In this document: positions 8,697 to 16,202 of the stretch, in pieces | Layout: each line of letters begins with the position of its first letter | Position numbering within the stretch: the first letter of the stretch is position 1 | Assembly (NCBI GenBank): GCA_963740205.1 | Contig: CAVUDD010000001.1 | Coordinates: 62,001 to 126,000 of the forward strand | Length of the DNA: 64,000 bases | Direction: 5' to 3' | Source: UBA2137 sp963740205 | Lineage (GTDB): Bacteria > Pseudomonadota > Alphaproteobacteria > Micavibrionales > Micavibrionaceae | Program-made: the position numbers and the translations under genes | Notes under the pieces: model-generated | The model's database searches: none | The model's input: only the letters and a program-made list of their open reading frames with translations | What the model was told of the DNA's origin: nothing

Positions 8697-9087
8697 TAAC
8701 TCACAAGACAGCTTGTACAGGCAGACTATTCTGCCTGTACTTTCGCTTTTCACCAGTGCGGGGACGCTCATTTGTTGTGCTCTACCAGCGTTACTCGTGA
8801 CATTAGGTATGGGCGCAGCACTTGCTGGTTTTGTCTCTGCCGTTCCGTGGATAACAGCAATATCTGAATATAAAGAAATCGTCTTTGGGTTTGCAGGCGT
8901 AATGCTTGCGCTATCTGCCTACTTACAATGGCGGGGACGCTACGCACCGTGCCCTGTTGACCCTAAAAAGGCTAAGGCGTGTATGAGACTTAGAAAATTT
9001 AGTTGGGGGATTTTAATCTTCTCAATAGCAATTTACTTAATAGGCTTTTTCTTTGCATTTCTAGCGGCTGATATCTTCTTTGGCTAA
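8686..9087 (+). CDS. MerT/MerC-like metal transport membrane protein
   Basis: The 133-residue product has about three or four membrane segments. A vicinal Cys-Cys pair sits in the first (TLICCALPALL) and two cysteines lie in a cytoplasmic loop (CPVDPKKAKAC), the same cysteine architecture as the mercuric ion importers MerT and MerC. I chose ATG at 8686 (MSSSNSQDS), which overlaps the HMA gene; an in-frame GTG at 8677 is possible. Neither merA nor merR is visible nearby, so the ion could be copper or another soft metal. Function by family resemblance only. Confidence 0.65.
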   Translation: MSSSNSQDSLYRQTILPVLSLFTSAGTLICCALPALLVTLGMGAALAGFVSAVPWITAISEYKEIVFGFAGVMLALSAYLQWRGRYAPCPVDPKKAKACMRLRKFSWGILIFSIAIYLIGFFFAFLAADIFFG

Positions 9088-9159
9088 ATAAATTATGGAA
9101 CTGACATTCGTCTCTCACGTTATCCTTTTGTAATATTTGAAAATTCGAAGGGGAAAATA

Positions 9160-10074
9160 ATGGAAATGGATGTCAGTTTTTTAGAGCCACTCAAAGAGCA
9201 GTTGGGTGAAATGTGGGTTGGCTTTGTAAAGCTTATTCCTCTGCTTGGCATATCCATTGCTGTCCTAATTATTACCTCGATAGCCAGTAAGATTGTGAAA
9301 CTGGTTTTAAGTAAAGTTCTCGAAAAATCTCACCTGCGCCCTTCGTTGCAGAGTCTGGTTCTTACTCTGGCAGGAATAGGTGTGTGGGTTCTTGGCTCTC
9401 TAATAGCCCTAACGATAGTAATGCCAAGTTTAACGCCAGCCAAAATTCTGGCAGGTTTAGGCTTGGGTTCAATCGCCATTGGTTTTGCGTTCCAAGATAT
9501 TTTTGAGAATTTCCTTGCAGGTATAATGATTATGCTTCGCAGAACAATGCGTATTGGTGATTTTATCGAGTGCGAAGGGTTGTTGGGAAAAATTGAAAAA
9601 ATCAATATTCGTGATACTCAAATAAGACAGACCGACAATCAACTTATTATGGTGCCCAATAGCCTACTATTTAAAAACCCAGTTTATATATTGACCGAGC
9701 AAAAGGCTCGCCGTTTTCAGGTGGTGTGTGGTGTGTCTTACGATACAGACTTGGATAAGGCAGAAAAAATTATAAAGGCGGCAGTCGAAAAAGTTGATCT
9801 TGTTAAAAAATCTAAAGGCATAGATGTTTTTGCTAGCGAATTTAATTCATCAAGCGTTGATTTCACCATTCGCTGGTGGGCGGAATCCAAGCCAAGAGAC
9901 ATGCATGAGAGTCGTGCCATGGTCATAAAATCTGTTAAGGGCGCTCTTGATAAAGCTGGTATTGAAATTCCTTTCCCATACATCACCCATACTTTTAAAG
10001 AAAAAGTACCCATGGAAAAGATTGAGCTTAAAGAGGCTAATGCTAAAAAGACAACTAAGAAAAAAACTAGCTAG
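9160..10074 (+). CDS. Small-conductance mechanosensitive channel (MscS family)
   Basis: A 304-residue homo-oligomeric inner-membrane channel that opens under membrane tension after hypo-osmotic shock. About three N-terminal transmembrane helices are followed by the pore-lining TM3 region (GLGLGSIAIGFAFQDIFEN) and the beta domain (RIGDFIECEGLLGKIEKINI, MVPNSLLFKNPV). The C-terminus adds a Lys-rich tail (ANAKKTTKKKTS). The length is close to E. coli MscS (286 aa). The ATG at 9160 has a good upstream AAGGGGAAAATA. The stop overlaps the convergent DUF2256 gene by four bases. Confidence 0.92.
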   Translation: MEMDVSFLEPLKEQLGEMWVGFVKLIPLLGISIAVLIITSIASKIVKLVLSKVLEKSHLRPSLQSLVLTLAGIGVWVLGSLIALTIVMPSLTPAKILAGLGLGSIAIGFAFQDIFENFLAGIMIMLRRTMRIGDFIECEGLLGKIEKINIRDTQIRQTDNQLIMVPNSLLFKNPVYILTEQKARRFQVVCGVSYDTDLDKAEKIIKAAVEKVDLVKKSKGIDVFASEFNSSSVDFTIRWWAESKPRDMHESRAMVIKSVKGALDKAGIEIPFPYITHTFKEKVPMEKIELKEANAKKTTKKKTS

Positions 10075-10217
10075 ATTTTATTGTTCCTGCGACACCTCTC
10101 GGAACAATAAACAACTTCATCCCAATTCTTTTCCCATTTCTTGCGCCAGATGAAAGGGCGTTGGCAAATAGGGCAAGTTTTTTCCGGCAGATTTTGTTTA
10201 TGGTGCAATTTCTTCAC
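10071..10217 (-). CDS. DUF2256 protein, small zinc-finger-like
   Basis: A 48-codon gene read on the minus strand from GTG at 10217, overlapping the 3' end of the upstream SDR gene, to TAG at 10073-10071. The product contains NLPEKTCPICQRPF, then WRKKWEKNWDEVVYC and SERCRR. This is the diagnostic DUF2256 pattern: a CPxCxRPFxWRKKW block followed by YCSxRCR, with four cysteines likely to bind zinc. Family members are typically encoded beside cryptochrome/photolyase genes, as here (photolyase at 11724). The start codon is tentative; a TTG four codons further in is the alternative. Molecular function is unknown. Confidence 0.8.
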   Translation of the reverse strand: MKKLHHKQNLPEKTCPICQRPFIWRKKWEKNWDEVVYCSERCRRNNKI

Positions 10218-10905
10218 CGTCCCATGCAAAGACCTTACCTGTATCGCTTGGAGTTAGACCCTCGATAACGGACATCAATTTTTGTACTGAATAATCCGCA
10301 TCAAAAAGCTTACCCTCAGGGACATTGGCTTTGAATGGTTTTGATAGATCCGTATCCACTGTTCCTGGGTGCAATCCTACAACAACAGCATTCTTATTTT
10401 TACGAGCGACCTCGATTGATGCAGTTTTTAAAATCATATTAAGAGCTGTTTTTGAGGCACGGTAAGAATACCACCCACCTAATCCGTTATCAGAGATACT
10501 TCCAACACGCGCCGAAATTGCTGCAAAAAGTGAAGCTTCACTGTCAACTAATTTGGGTAAAAAGTATCTCGCAATCAATGCTGGACCGAACGTGTTTATT
10601 TCAAAAACCGTTTTCATGTTTTCCAGAGAAAGTGAGTTTATTGTTTTTTCAGGTGAAAGGCTCTCGTTGTGCAAAATACCTGTCGCGACAATAACTCTTT
10701 TGAGTGGTTCGGTGATTGAAGCGGCTGCTGTCTCAATACTACTCTCGTCTGTAATATCGATTCTGCCGTTTATGACTTGCGAATAATCAAAATCCGTTCC
10801 CGAGCGTGAAAAGGCGTAGATTTTTTCTTGCGGGTAATTTTTGAGGAGACTTTTAACAAAAGCTCTTCCAATTCCTCCAGATGCACCGATTATTACGTTT
10901 GTCAT
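10198..10905 (-). CDS. Short-chain dehydrogenase/reductase (C-factor-like)
   Basis: A 235-residue classical SDR oxidoreductase with the NAD(P)-binding GASGGIG motif at residues 7-13, an NTFGP stretch, and the catalytic Ser plus Tyr-x-x-x-Lys (YSYRASK). The ATG at 10905 has a strong AGGAGAAATA ribosome site; an in-frame upstream ATG (10929) does not. The conserved LHPGTVDTDLSKPF places it with the CsgA/C-factor-like SDRs often found in photolyase clusters. The substrate is unknown. It is divergent from the second SDR gene. Confidence 0.85.
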   Translation of the reverse strand: MTNVIIGASGGIGRAFVKSLLKNYPQEKIYAFSRSGTDFDYSQVINGRIDITDESSIETAAASITEPLKRVIVATGILHNESLSPEKTINSLSLENMKTVFEINTFGPALIARYFLPKLVDSEASLFAAISARVGSISDNGLGGWYSYRASKTALNMILKTASIEVARKNKNAVVVGLHPGTVDTDLSKPFKANVPEGKLFDADYSVQKLMSVIEGLTPSDTGKVFAWDGEEIAP

Positions 10906-10973
10906 TATTTCTCCTTTATATAGACACAAGATAGTCTAATTTAATCCCATGTAAAAAAATAAGGCATGAAAAA

Positions 10974-11723
10974 ATGAAAAATTTTAAAAATAAAGTCGTG
11001 TGGATTATCGGTGCAAGCTCAGGTATCGGTGAGGCCTTGGCGCGTGAGATATCGCCGCAAGGCGCAAAAGTAATCTTATCAGCGCGCTCTGAAGATAAAC
11101 TGACTGCAATCGCAAAAGATTTACCCAGTGAATCGCTGGTAGCTCCTTGTGATGTAAATGATATAGCCTCGCTTAAGAGTGCATTAAAAAAAGGCAAAGA
11201 GAAATTTGTAACAATTGACAGCGTTGTTTTCTTAGCGGCGATTTATGATCCTATGGAATTTAAAAATCTGGATATTGAGAAAACTCTCAAGATTATAGAC
11301 ATCAATCTTGGTGGCGCGTTTAATGTTGTAAATACGGTTTTACCTTATATGAGAGACAAAAAATCTGGTCAAATTGCATTATGTGGAAGTGTTGCTGGGT
11401 ATTGTGGCTTGCCAAAGGGGCAGCCTTACAGCGCAACAAAGGCTGCCATTATAAATATGGCAGAGAGCCTTCGTGCCGAAGAACAAGATTTGGATATAAA
11501 AGTTATATGCCCAGGCTTTGTTGATACGCCTATGACATCAAAGAATGATTTTGACATGCCGATGATGATAACGCCTGATGAGGCTGCAAAAGCGCTGGCC
11601 AAGGGATTGCTGAAATCAAAATTTGAAATTCGTTTTCCCAGTCTTTTTACTTTCTTTGTAAAATTCTTATCGATATTGCCCTATTGGCTATATTTCCAAA
11701 TTGCGAAACGTATCGAGAAGTAA
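10974..11723 (+). CDS. Short-chain dehydrogenase/reductase
   Basis: A 249-residue SDR with cofactor motif GASSGIGEA near residue 14, CDVND, and the active-site YSATK preceded by Ser in LCGSVAGY. It ends with a hydrophobic stretch (FFVKFLSILPYWLYFQIA) and a basic tail, suggesting membrane association. Its TAA directly abuts the ATG of the photolyase gene, so the two are surely co-transcribed. Substrate unknown; the context points to a light or oxidative stress response. Confidence 0.88.
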   Translation: MKNFKNKVVWIIGASSGIGEALAREISPQGAKVILSARSEDKLTAIAKDLPSESLVAPCDVNDIASLKSALKKGKEKFVTIDSVVFLAAIYDPMEFKNLDIEKTLKIIDINLGGAFNVVNTVLPYMRDKKSGQIALCGSVAGYCGLPKGQPYSATKAAIINMAESLRAEEQDLDIKVICPGFVDTPMTSKNDFDMPMMITPDEAAKALAKGLLKSKFEIRFPSLFTFFVKFLSILPYWLYFQIAKRIEK

Positions 11724-13253
11724 ATGGGGGTATTGCGACTTATACTTGGCGACCAGCTATCCAAATCTATTTCGAGCCTGTCTGACTGTAAGAAGGACGA
11801 AGATACAATTCTGATGTGTGAGGTTTGGGATGAGGCGACCTATGTCAAGCACCATAAGAAAAAAATAGCCTTTTTGTTTTCTGCCATGCGCCATTTTGCA
11901 CAAGAGTTAGAGGGTGATGGCTATAAAGTTCGATACACTAAGCTTGATGACAATGAGAATGTGGGCTCTTTCTCTGGAGAAATTAAACGCGCGGTAAAGG
12001 AGATTTCACCTGATAAAATTGTAGTTACCTTTCCAGGTGAGTGGCGAGTTCTCAAAGATATAGAGAAATGGGAAGGTGATTTTGGTGTCGATGTTGAGAT
12101 TAGAGACAACGACCAATTCTTGAGTACGATAGAAGAGTTTGAAACATGGGCAGAGGGTCGCAAAGCTTTGCGTATGGAATATTTCTATCGAGAGATGCGT
12201 AAAAAACACGGCATCCTTATGAATGGTGATAAGCCTGAGGGCGGTCAGTGGAACTACGATTCCGAGAATCGTAAGCCACCTAAAGAAGGCTTGAACGTCC
12301 CTAAAACCTACATGGCTCAAACAGATGAAATCACTGATGAGGTCATGGAGCTAGTAGCCGAAAAATTTGGTGATCATTTTGGTGATCTTAAACCTTTCTA
12401 TTTTGCTGTTACACGTGATCAGGCACTTTATGCTCTCAATAAATTTATTGATGAACGTCTAAAAACTTTTGGTGATTATCAGGATGCCATGGTCGAGAAT
12501 GAACCTTGGATGTATCATTCGCATCTATCATTTTATATAAATTGCGGCCTACTTGCTCCCTTAGAGGTTATCGAGAAAGCAGAGATGGCATATCACAACG
12601 GTGACGCCCCTTTGAACGCAACGGAAGGTTTTATTCGTCAGATACTGGGTTGGCGTGAATATATGCGGGGCATGTACTGGAAATTCATGCCCGAATTTGC
12701 AGAAGAAAACGCCTTAAAGGCCGAACGCAATCTTCCCAAATTTTATTGGGACGGGAATACAAAGATGAACTGTGTGCGTCAATGTGTTCTTGAGACAAAA
12801 GAGAATGCTTATGCGCATCACATTCAACGCCTTATGGTACTTGGGAATTTTGCATTGCTTGCCGGCATTGATCCCAAATACGTCAATGAATGGTTTTTAA
12901 TTGTGTATGCCGATGCTTATGAATGGGTAGAGTTGCCTAATGTCTCAGGCATGTCACTTTATGCGGATGATGGTCGCATTGCGAGCAAGCCTTACTGTTC
13001 AAGTGGATCTTATATCAATAAAATGTCAGACTATTGCCAAAACTGTTCTTACAGCGTGACAAAGAAAAATGGCGATAAGGCTTGCCCATTTAATTACCTT
13101 TATTGGGATTTTCTCTCGAGAAACCGACAGAAGCTTGAGGGTAATGGGCGTCTCAACATACCCTACAGTACACTATCAAAAATGGATGATACAAAACGTC
13201 GCGCTATCCGCGAGGACAGCAAAAGATTTTTAGATAATATAGATTATGATTAA
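11724..13253 (+). CDS. Iron-sulfur bacterial cryptochrome/photolyase, (6-4) photolyase PhrB type
   Basis: A 509-residue flavoprotein of the deoxyribodipyrimidine-photolyase-related (FeS-BCP) family, which uses light to repair (6-4) photoproducts. The N-terminal antenna domain begins MGVLRLILGDQLS. The C-terminal FAD domain contains GFIRQILGWREYMRGMYW, HHIQRLMVLGNFALL and WVELPNVSGMSLYADDG. Cysteines for the [4Fe-4S] cluster are present: one in NCVRQCV, then YCQNCSYSV and ACPFNYLYWDF. It abuts the upstream SDR gene, and a DUF2256 gene, a common partner, is 1.5 kb away. Photolyase rather than signalling activity is assumed from the family. Confidence 0.93.
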   Translation: MGVLRLILGDQLSKSISSLSDCKKDEDTILMCEVWDEATYVKHHKKKIAFLFSAMRHFAQELEGDGYKVRYTKLDDNENVGSFSGEIKRAVKEISPDKIVVTFPGEWRVLKDIEKWEGDFGVDVEIRDNDQFLSTIEEFETWAEGRKALRMEYFYREMRKKHGILMNGDKPEGGQWNYDSENRKPPKEGLNVPKTYMAQTDEITDEVMELVAEKFGDHFGDLKPFYFAVTRDQALYALNKFIDERLKTFGDYQDAMVENEPWMYHSHLSFYINCGLLAPLEVIEKAEMAYHNGDAPLNATEGFIRQILGWREYMRGMYWKFMPEFAEENALKAERNLPKFYWDGNTKMNCVRQCVLETKENAYAHHIQRLMVLGNFALLAGIDPKYVNEWFLIVYADAYEWVELPNVSGMSLYADDGRIASKPYCSSGSYINKMSDYCQNCSYSVTKKNGDKACPFNYLYWDFLSRNRQKLEGNGRLNIPYSTLSKMDDTKRRAIREDSKRFLDNIDYD

Positions 13254-13395
13254 GTGAAAAAACCTCTGGAAATTGCTTTTGTTTTGATTTAAGACATGAA
13301 ACATCTTCATTGATACTTCCCTTACTTTAAGAGCTGACCACCCAAATGGGTTACGGGGCTTGTGGGGAAAAGAGAAAAATGATTAAGGATTTAAA

Positions 13396-13587
13396 ATGAC
13401 TAAAACGACACCTGTTCAGTATTCTAAGGAAGTTAAATCCGAATTGAAAAAGGTCACGTGGCCATCAAAGGATGAAACTATCAAGTCAACGATTGCTGTT
13501 TTTATCATGGTGGTTGTTATTGCTACGTTTCTGTTTTTTGCAGATCAGGTGATGTCGTTTTTTATCAGACTGCTTCTGGACTTATAA
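13396..13587 (+). CDS. secE: Preprotein translocase subunit SecE
   Basis: A 63-residue single-membrane-span protein of the SecYEG channel. The amphipathic KEVKSELKKVTWPSKDETI helix is followed by one transmembrane segment, the short form usual outside enterobacteria. It sits directly upstream of nusG as in most bacteria. The preceding 142 bases hold no tRNA-Trp gene and no clear promoter. Confidence 0.96.
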   Translation: MTKTTPVQYSKEVKSELKKVTWPSKDETIKSTIAVFIMVVVIATFLFFADQVMSFFIRLLLDL

Positions 13588-13621
13588 AAATTAAAAAGGC
13601 TTGAGATAAGGAAATAAAATT

Positions 13622-14152
13622 ATGGCACAACGTTGGTACGTACTTCACGTCTATTCTGGGTTTGAAAATAAAGTGGCAGAGGCCATCAAGGATAAAGCAG
13701 CCAAAAAAGGTCTTTCCGATGCTATTGGCGAGATTATGGTTCCGACCGAAGAGGTTGTTGAAATGCGCCGTGGTCAGAAGGTCAATGCAGAACGTAAATT
13801 CTATCCAGGTTATGTTCTCGCGAAACTGGATATGAGTGACGAAGTTTGGCACCTTGTAAAGGACACGCCTAAGGTTACAGGATTCTTGGGTGCAGGTAAT
13901 AAGCCTTCGCCGATTAGTGAGAAAGAGGCAGCAGCAATCGTTCAGCAAGTCCAAGAAGGTGTTGATCGTCCACGTCCAAGCGTTACTTTTGACATTGGTG
14001 AAGAGGTCAAGGTTGTTGATGGGCCATTTGCCTCCTTTAACGGTAGCGTAGAGGAAATTGACGAAGAGAAACAAAAACTGAAAGTTTCCGTATCAATCTT
14101 TGGTCGTGCAACACCGGTTGAGCTTGAATACACACAGGTTGAAAAAGCCTAA
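13622..14152 (+). CDS. nusG: Transcription termination/antitermination factor NusG
   Basis: A 176-residue RNA polymerase-binding elongation factor linking transcription to ribosomes and Rho. The N-terminal NGN domain begins AQRWYVLHVYSGFENKVAEAI. FYPGYVLAKL and VKDTPKVTGFLG precede the C-terminal KOW domain (FDIGEEVKVVDGPFASFNG). The length and every landmark are normal. It follows secE by 34 bases. Confidence 0.97.
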   Translation: MAQRWYVLHVYSGFENKVAEAIKDKAAKKGLSDAIGEIMVPTEEVVEMRRGQKVNAERKFYPGYVLAKLDMSDEVWHLVKDTPKVTGFLGAGNKPSPISEKEAAAIVQQVQEGVDRPRPSVTFDIGEEVKVVDGPFASFNGSVEEIDEEKQKLKVSVSIFGRATPVELEYTQVEKA

Positions 14153-14173
14153 ATTTAATCTTCTTTAAAAAAC

Positions 14174-14202
14174 TTGCATTATGCGGTTATCACTACTATG
14201 GT
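14174..14202 (+). promoter_or_regulatory. Possible promoter of rplKA
   Basis: TTGCAT (14174-14179) and TATGGT (14197-14202) are separated by 17 bases in the 148-base gap between nusG and rplK. The remaining leader contains an imperfect hairpin (TCTGG...CCAGA, about 14224-14262), possibly part of the L1-binding autoregulatory site. Confidence 0.4.
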
Positions 14203-14300
14203 GACGCCGTTTTGTGGAAGGTTGTCTGGAGAATTTTCGAGCCATCCAGAGCCGTACCACGAAAAACAAACGTTGAAACTTTAAGCCAACGGAGGAAACC

Positions 14301-14741
14301 ATGGCAAAAAAAGCAAAGAAAATTGCTGGTTTAATTAACCTGCAAGTTCCTGCTGGTGCTGCTAATCCATCTCCACCCCTAGGGCCCGCTTTGGGTCAAC
14401 AAGGTGTGAATATTATGGAATTCTGCACAGCATTTAATAATGACACTAAGGATTTAGAAAAAGGGATGCCTGTACCAGTGAAGATCACTGTGTATGAGGA
14501 TCGTTCTTTCTCATTCGTTACAAAATCAGCTCCTGCAAGCTATTATATTAAGAAGGCTCTTAACCTTCCCAAAGGTGCCGATAACCCTTCACGCGAGACT
14601 GTTGGTACAATTACAGTGCGTCAGTTGAAGCAAATCGCAGAAGCAAAACAAAAAGATTTAAGCGCTAATGATGTCGATGCGGCTGTCAAAATTTTGTCAG
14701 GTACATGTCGCTCAATGGGCGTAGAAGTTGCGGAGGGTTAG
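14301..14741 (+). CDS. rplK: 50S ribosomal protein L11
   Basis: A 146-residue protein of the GTPase-associated centre, binding 23S rRNA and helping activate EF-G and RelA. It begins with KKIAGLINLQVPAGAANPSPP and contains GPALGQQGVNIMEFC, the thiostrepton-region prolines being intact. The C-terminal rRNA-binding domain ends CRSMGVEVAEG. A GGAGGAAACC ribosome site precedes the ATG. Three bases separate it from rplA. Confidence 0.98.
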   Translation: MAKKAKKIAGLINLQVPAGAANPSPPLGPALGQQGVNIMEFCTAFNNDTKDLEKGMPVPVKITVYEDRSFSFVTKSAPASYYIKKALNLPKGADNPSRETVGTITVRQLKQIAEAKQKDLSANDVDAAVKILSGTCRSMGVEVAEG

Positions 14742-14744
14742 ACA

Positions 14745-15464
14745 ATGGCATTTAAATCAAAAGCAATGAAGAAAGCCTATGAAGGCGTTGATCGCGAAAA
14801 GCATTATGCTCTTAATGATGCTATAGCCATTCTTAAGGCCTCTGCCAAAACACGTAAATTCGATGAATCAATTGAATTGGCAATGAATTTGGGCGTTGAT
14901 CCCAAGCACGCCGATCAAAATGTCCGTGGAATGGTTGTCCTTCCAAATGGAACGGGGCAAACAGTTCGTGTTGCTGTGATGGCAAGAGATGCAAAAGCGG
15001 ATGAAGCTAAAAAAGCTGGTGCTGATATTGTTGGTGCAGAAGATCTGGCCGATAAAATTAAAGCTGGTGAAATGGACTTTGATCGTTTGATCGCCACACC
15101 AGACATGATGCCACTAGTTGGGCAGCTTGGTCAGATTTTGGGACCCAAAGGCCTTATGCCGAACCCAAAACTAGGTACAGTAACAGTTGATGTTGCTAAG
15201 GCAGTTGAAAATGCTAAAGGCGGAGCAATTGAGTACCGTGCTGAGAAGGCTGGTATTATTCATGCGGGCGTAGGTAAAGTTAGTTTTGACGATAAGAAAT
15301 TGTCTGAAAATATTCATGCCTTTATCGATGCTATTGCAAAAGCAAGACCAGCTGGTGCAAAAGGAACTTACATGCGTAAGATCACTCTAACATCAAGCAT
15401 GGGGCCTGGATTAAAGCTAGACCTTGGTAATCTTGGTATTGGTAAGACTGCAAAAGCTGCTTAA
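14745..15464 (+). CDS. rplA: 50S ribosomal protein L1
   Basis: A 239-residue L1-stalk protein involved in E-site tRNA release and, as in other bacteria, a likely translational repressor of its own operon. Conserved landmarks include GVDPKHADQNVRG, LGPKGLMPNPKLGTVT and the C-terminal YMRKITLTSSMGPGLKLD. The gene is followed by an intrinsic terminator, so the L11 operon ends here. Confidence 0.98.
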   Translation: MAFKSKAMKKAYEGVDREKHYALNDAIAILKASAKTRKFDESIELAMNLGVDPKHADQNVRGMVVLPNGTGQTVRVAVMARDAKADEAKKAGADIVGAEDLADKIKAGEMDFDRLIATPDMMPLVGQLGQILGPKGLMPNPKLGTVTVDVAKAVENAKGGAIEYRAEKAGIIHAGVGKVSFDDKKLSENIHAFIDAIAKARPAGAKGTYMRKITLTSSMGPGLKLDLGNLGIGKTAKAA

Positions 15465-15490
15465 GAGCACCATAAAACATACAAAATTTA

Positions 15491-15519
15491 AAAAACCCGG
15501 ATTTATTCCGGGTTTTTTT
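15491..15519 (+). terminator. Intrinsic terminator after rplA
   Basis: AACCCGG-atttatt-CCGGGTT followed by seven T residues. This is a clear Rho-independent terminator that separates rplKA from the downstream genes. Confidence 0.9.
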
Positions 15520-15539
15520 ATAAATAACTCACTATTTAG

Positions 15540-15569
15540 TTGACATTATTATCGCAAATAAAATAAAGA
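15540..15569 (+). promoter_or_regulatory. Promoter of the orphan gene at 15607
   Basis: A consensus -35 TTGACA (15540-15545) is followed, after 17-18 bases, by ATAAAG/TAAAGA (15563-15569). It lies immediately after the rplA terminator and about 40 bases before the orphan gene, giving that gene its own transcript. Confidence 0.55.
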
Positions 15570-15606
15570 GAGGGCGTGTAACTCAATATTCTACAGGGAG
15601 AATGAA

Positions 15607-15969
15607 ATGTCCACATATAGGCCTTACGAAGATACAGTAAATTTAGAAGATCCAATCGTGAAAATGAGACCACCAAAATTTGGTGATGACTTATGTTTAA
15701 AGCACTTTGGTATTTCCTCAATGAAGGGAATGGGGGTAACAGCTAGCGGTAAAGATGTACTTATTGGTAGTGATGGTGTCGCAATTCTAATAAGTCCTAT
15801 TCCTTTGGTAGGAGAGAGGCCATGCAAAACCTCCGATGCTTATGCTTTGGCGGCTTTGGGTGTAGATAAAGCTATAAATGCAGTGGGCTACGTCAAAGGT
15901 GGTGGTAAGGTACTTATTTCTGATGGCTGTGATGCCATTACTAACAGACCTTGTCGTATGCTTGGCTAA
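15607..15969 (+). CDS. Unrecognised 120-residue protein between rplA and rplJ
   Basis: I do not recognise this protein. It is soluble, with no signal peptide or membrane segment. The second half is Gly-rich with repeated short strand-like motifs (GKDVLIGSDGVAIL, GGGKVLISDGCD); the two VLI-s-DG strings suggest an internal duplication or a small beta structure. Four cysteines occur (DDLC, RPCKT, DGCD, RPCRM). The ATG has a good AGGGAGAATGAA site and its own promoter, and the gene interrupts the usual rplKA-rplJL continuity. That it is a real gene is supported by promoter, ribosome site and its coding-like composition. Confidence 0.7.
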   Translation: MSTYRPYEDTVNLEDPIVKMRPPKFGDDLCLKHFGISSMKGMGVTASGKDVLIGSDGVAILISPIPLVGERPCKTSDAYALAALGVDKAINAVGYVKGGGKVLISDGCDAITNRPCRMLG

Positions 15970-15996
15970 TAAAAGATAATTATTTTTTTAAAAGGG

Positions 15997-16026
15997 TTGA
16001 CAGATGACTGTTGACCCTTTTATATG
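15997..16026 (+). promoter_or_regulatory. Promoter of rplJL-rpoBC
   Basis: TTGACA (15997-16002) and TTATAT/TATATG (16020-16026) are spaced 17-18 bases apart, a near-consensus sigma-70 promoter giving a leader of about 170 nucleotides before rplJ. The same bases can form an imperfect hairpin (AAAAGGGT...ACCCTTTT, 15990-16021), which may also end the orphan transcript. Confidence 0.6.
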
Positions 16027-16029
16027 CGC

Positions 16030-16202
16030 CCTGAACTTTGTCCAAGACTGCAGGTTATTTGAAACCCTGCATAGATAAAGAGAGACTTGAAAACAGAGCC
16101 TGAATTGGCTTTATATTTGAATTTCTTTTTGTTGAGAGTGTTTGGATGAGGCTTTAATATTTAAAGCCTCTTTTTTATTTTGTTTTATAAAGGAGAAATG
16201 CC
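16030..16202 (+). promoter_or_regulatory. L10 leader: rplJL mRNA leader
   Basis: The leader contains AAGACTGCAGG followed by a stem (TGCAGGtt...CCTGCA, about 16049-16071) and GAGAGACTTGAAAA, resembling the ribosomal L10-leader RNA that binds L10(L7/L12)4. Downstream lie a 7-base segment AGAGCCT (16095-16101) able to pair with AGGCTTT (16149-16155) and then a terminator hairpin. The arrangement suggests attenuation in response to free L10 complex. Assignment is by visual motif only. Confidence 0.55.
16148..16182 (+). terminator. Attenuator-like intrinsic terminator upstream of rplJ
   Basis: A perfect ten-base-pair stem GAGGCTTTAA-tat-TTAAAGCCTC (16148-16170) is followed at once by TTTTTTATTTTG. 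It ends about 20 bases before the rplJ start and inside its own leader, so it must be read through to express rplJL-rpoBC. Confidence 0.75.

Noticed and set aside
8406..9087. Mercury resistance operon
   Set aside because: Only MerP- and MerT-like parts are present; merA and merR are not seen nearby, so mercury resistance cannot be claimed.
13254..13395. tRNA-Trp gene upstream of secE
   Set aside because: The region has no T-loop GTTCGA or cloverleaf-like segments. No tRNA was recognised anywhere in the window.
15990..16023. Terminator after the orphan gene at 15607
   Set aside because: The hairpin is imperfect and lacks a T-run, and the same bases form a near-consensus promoter, which explains them better.
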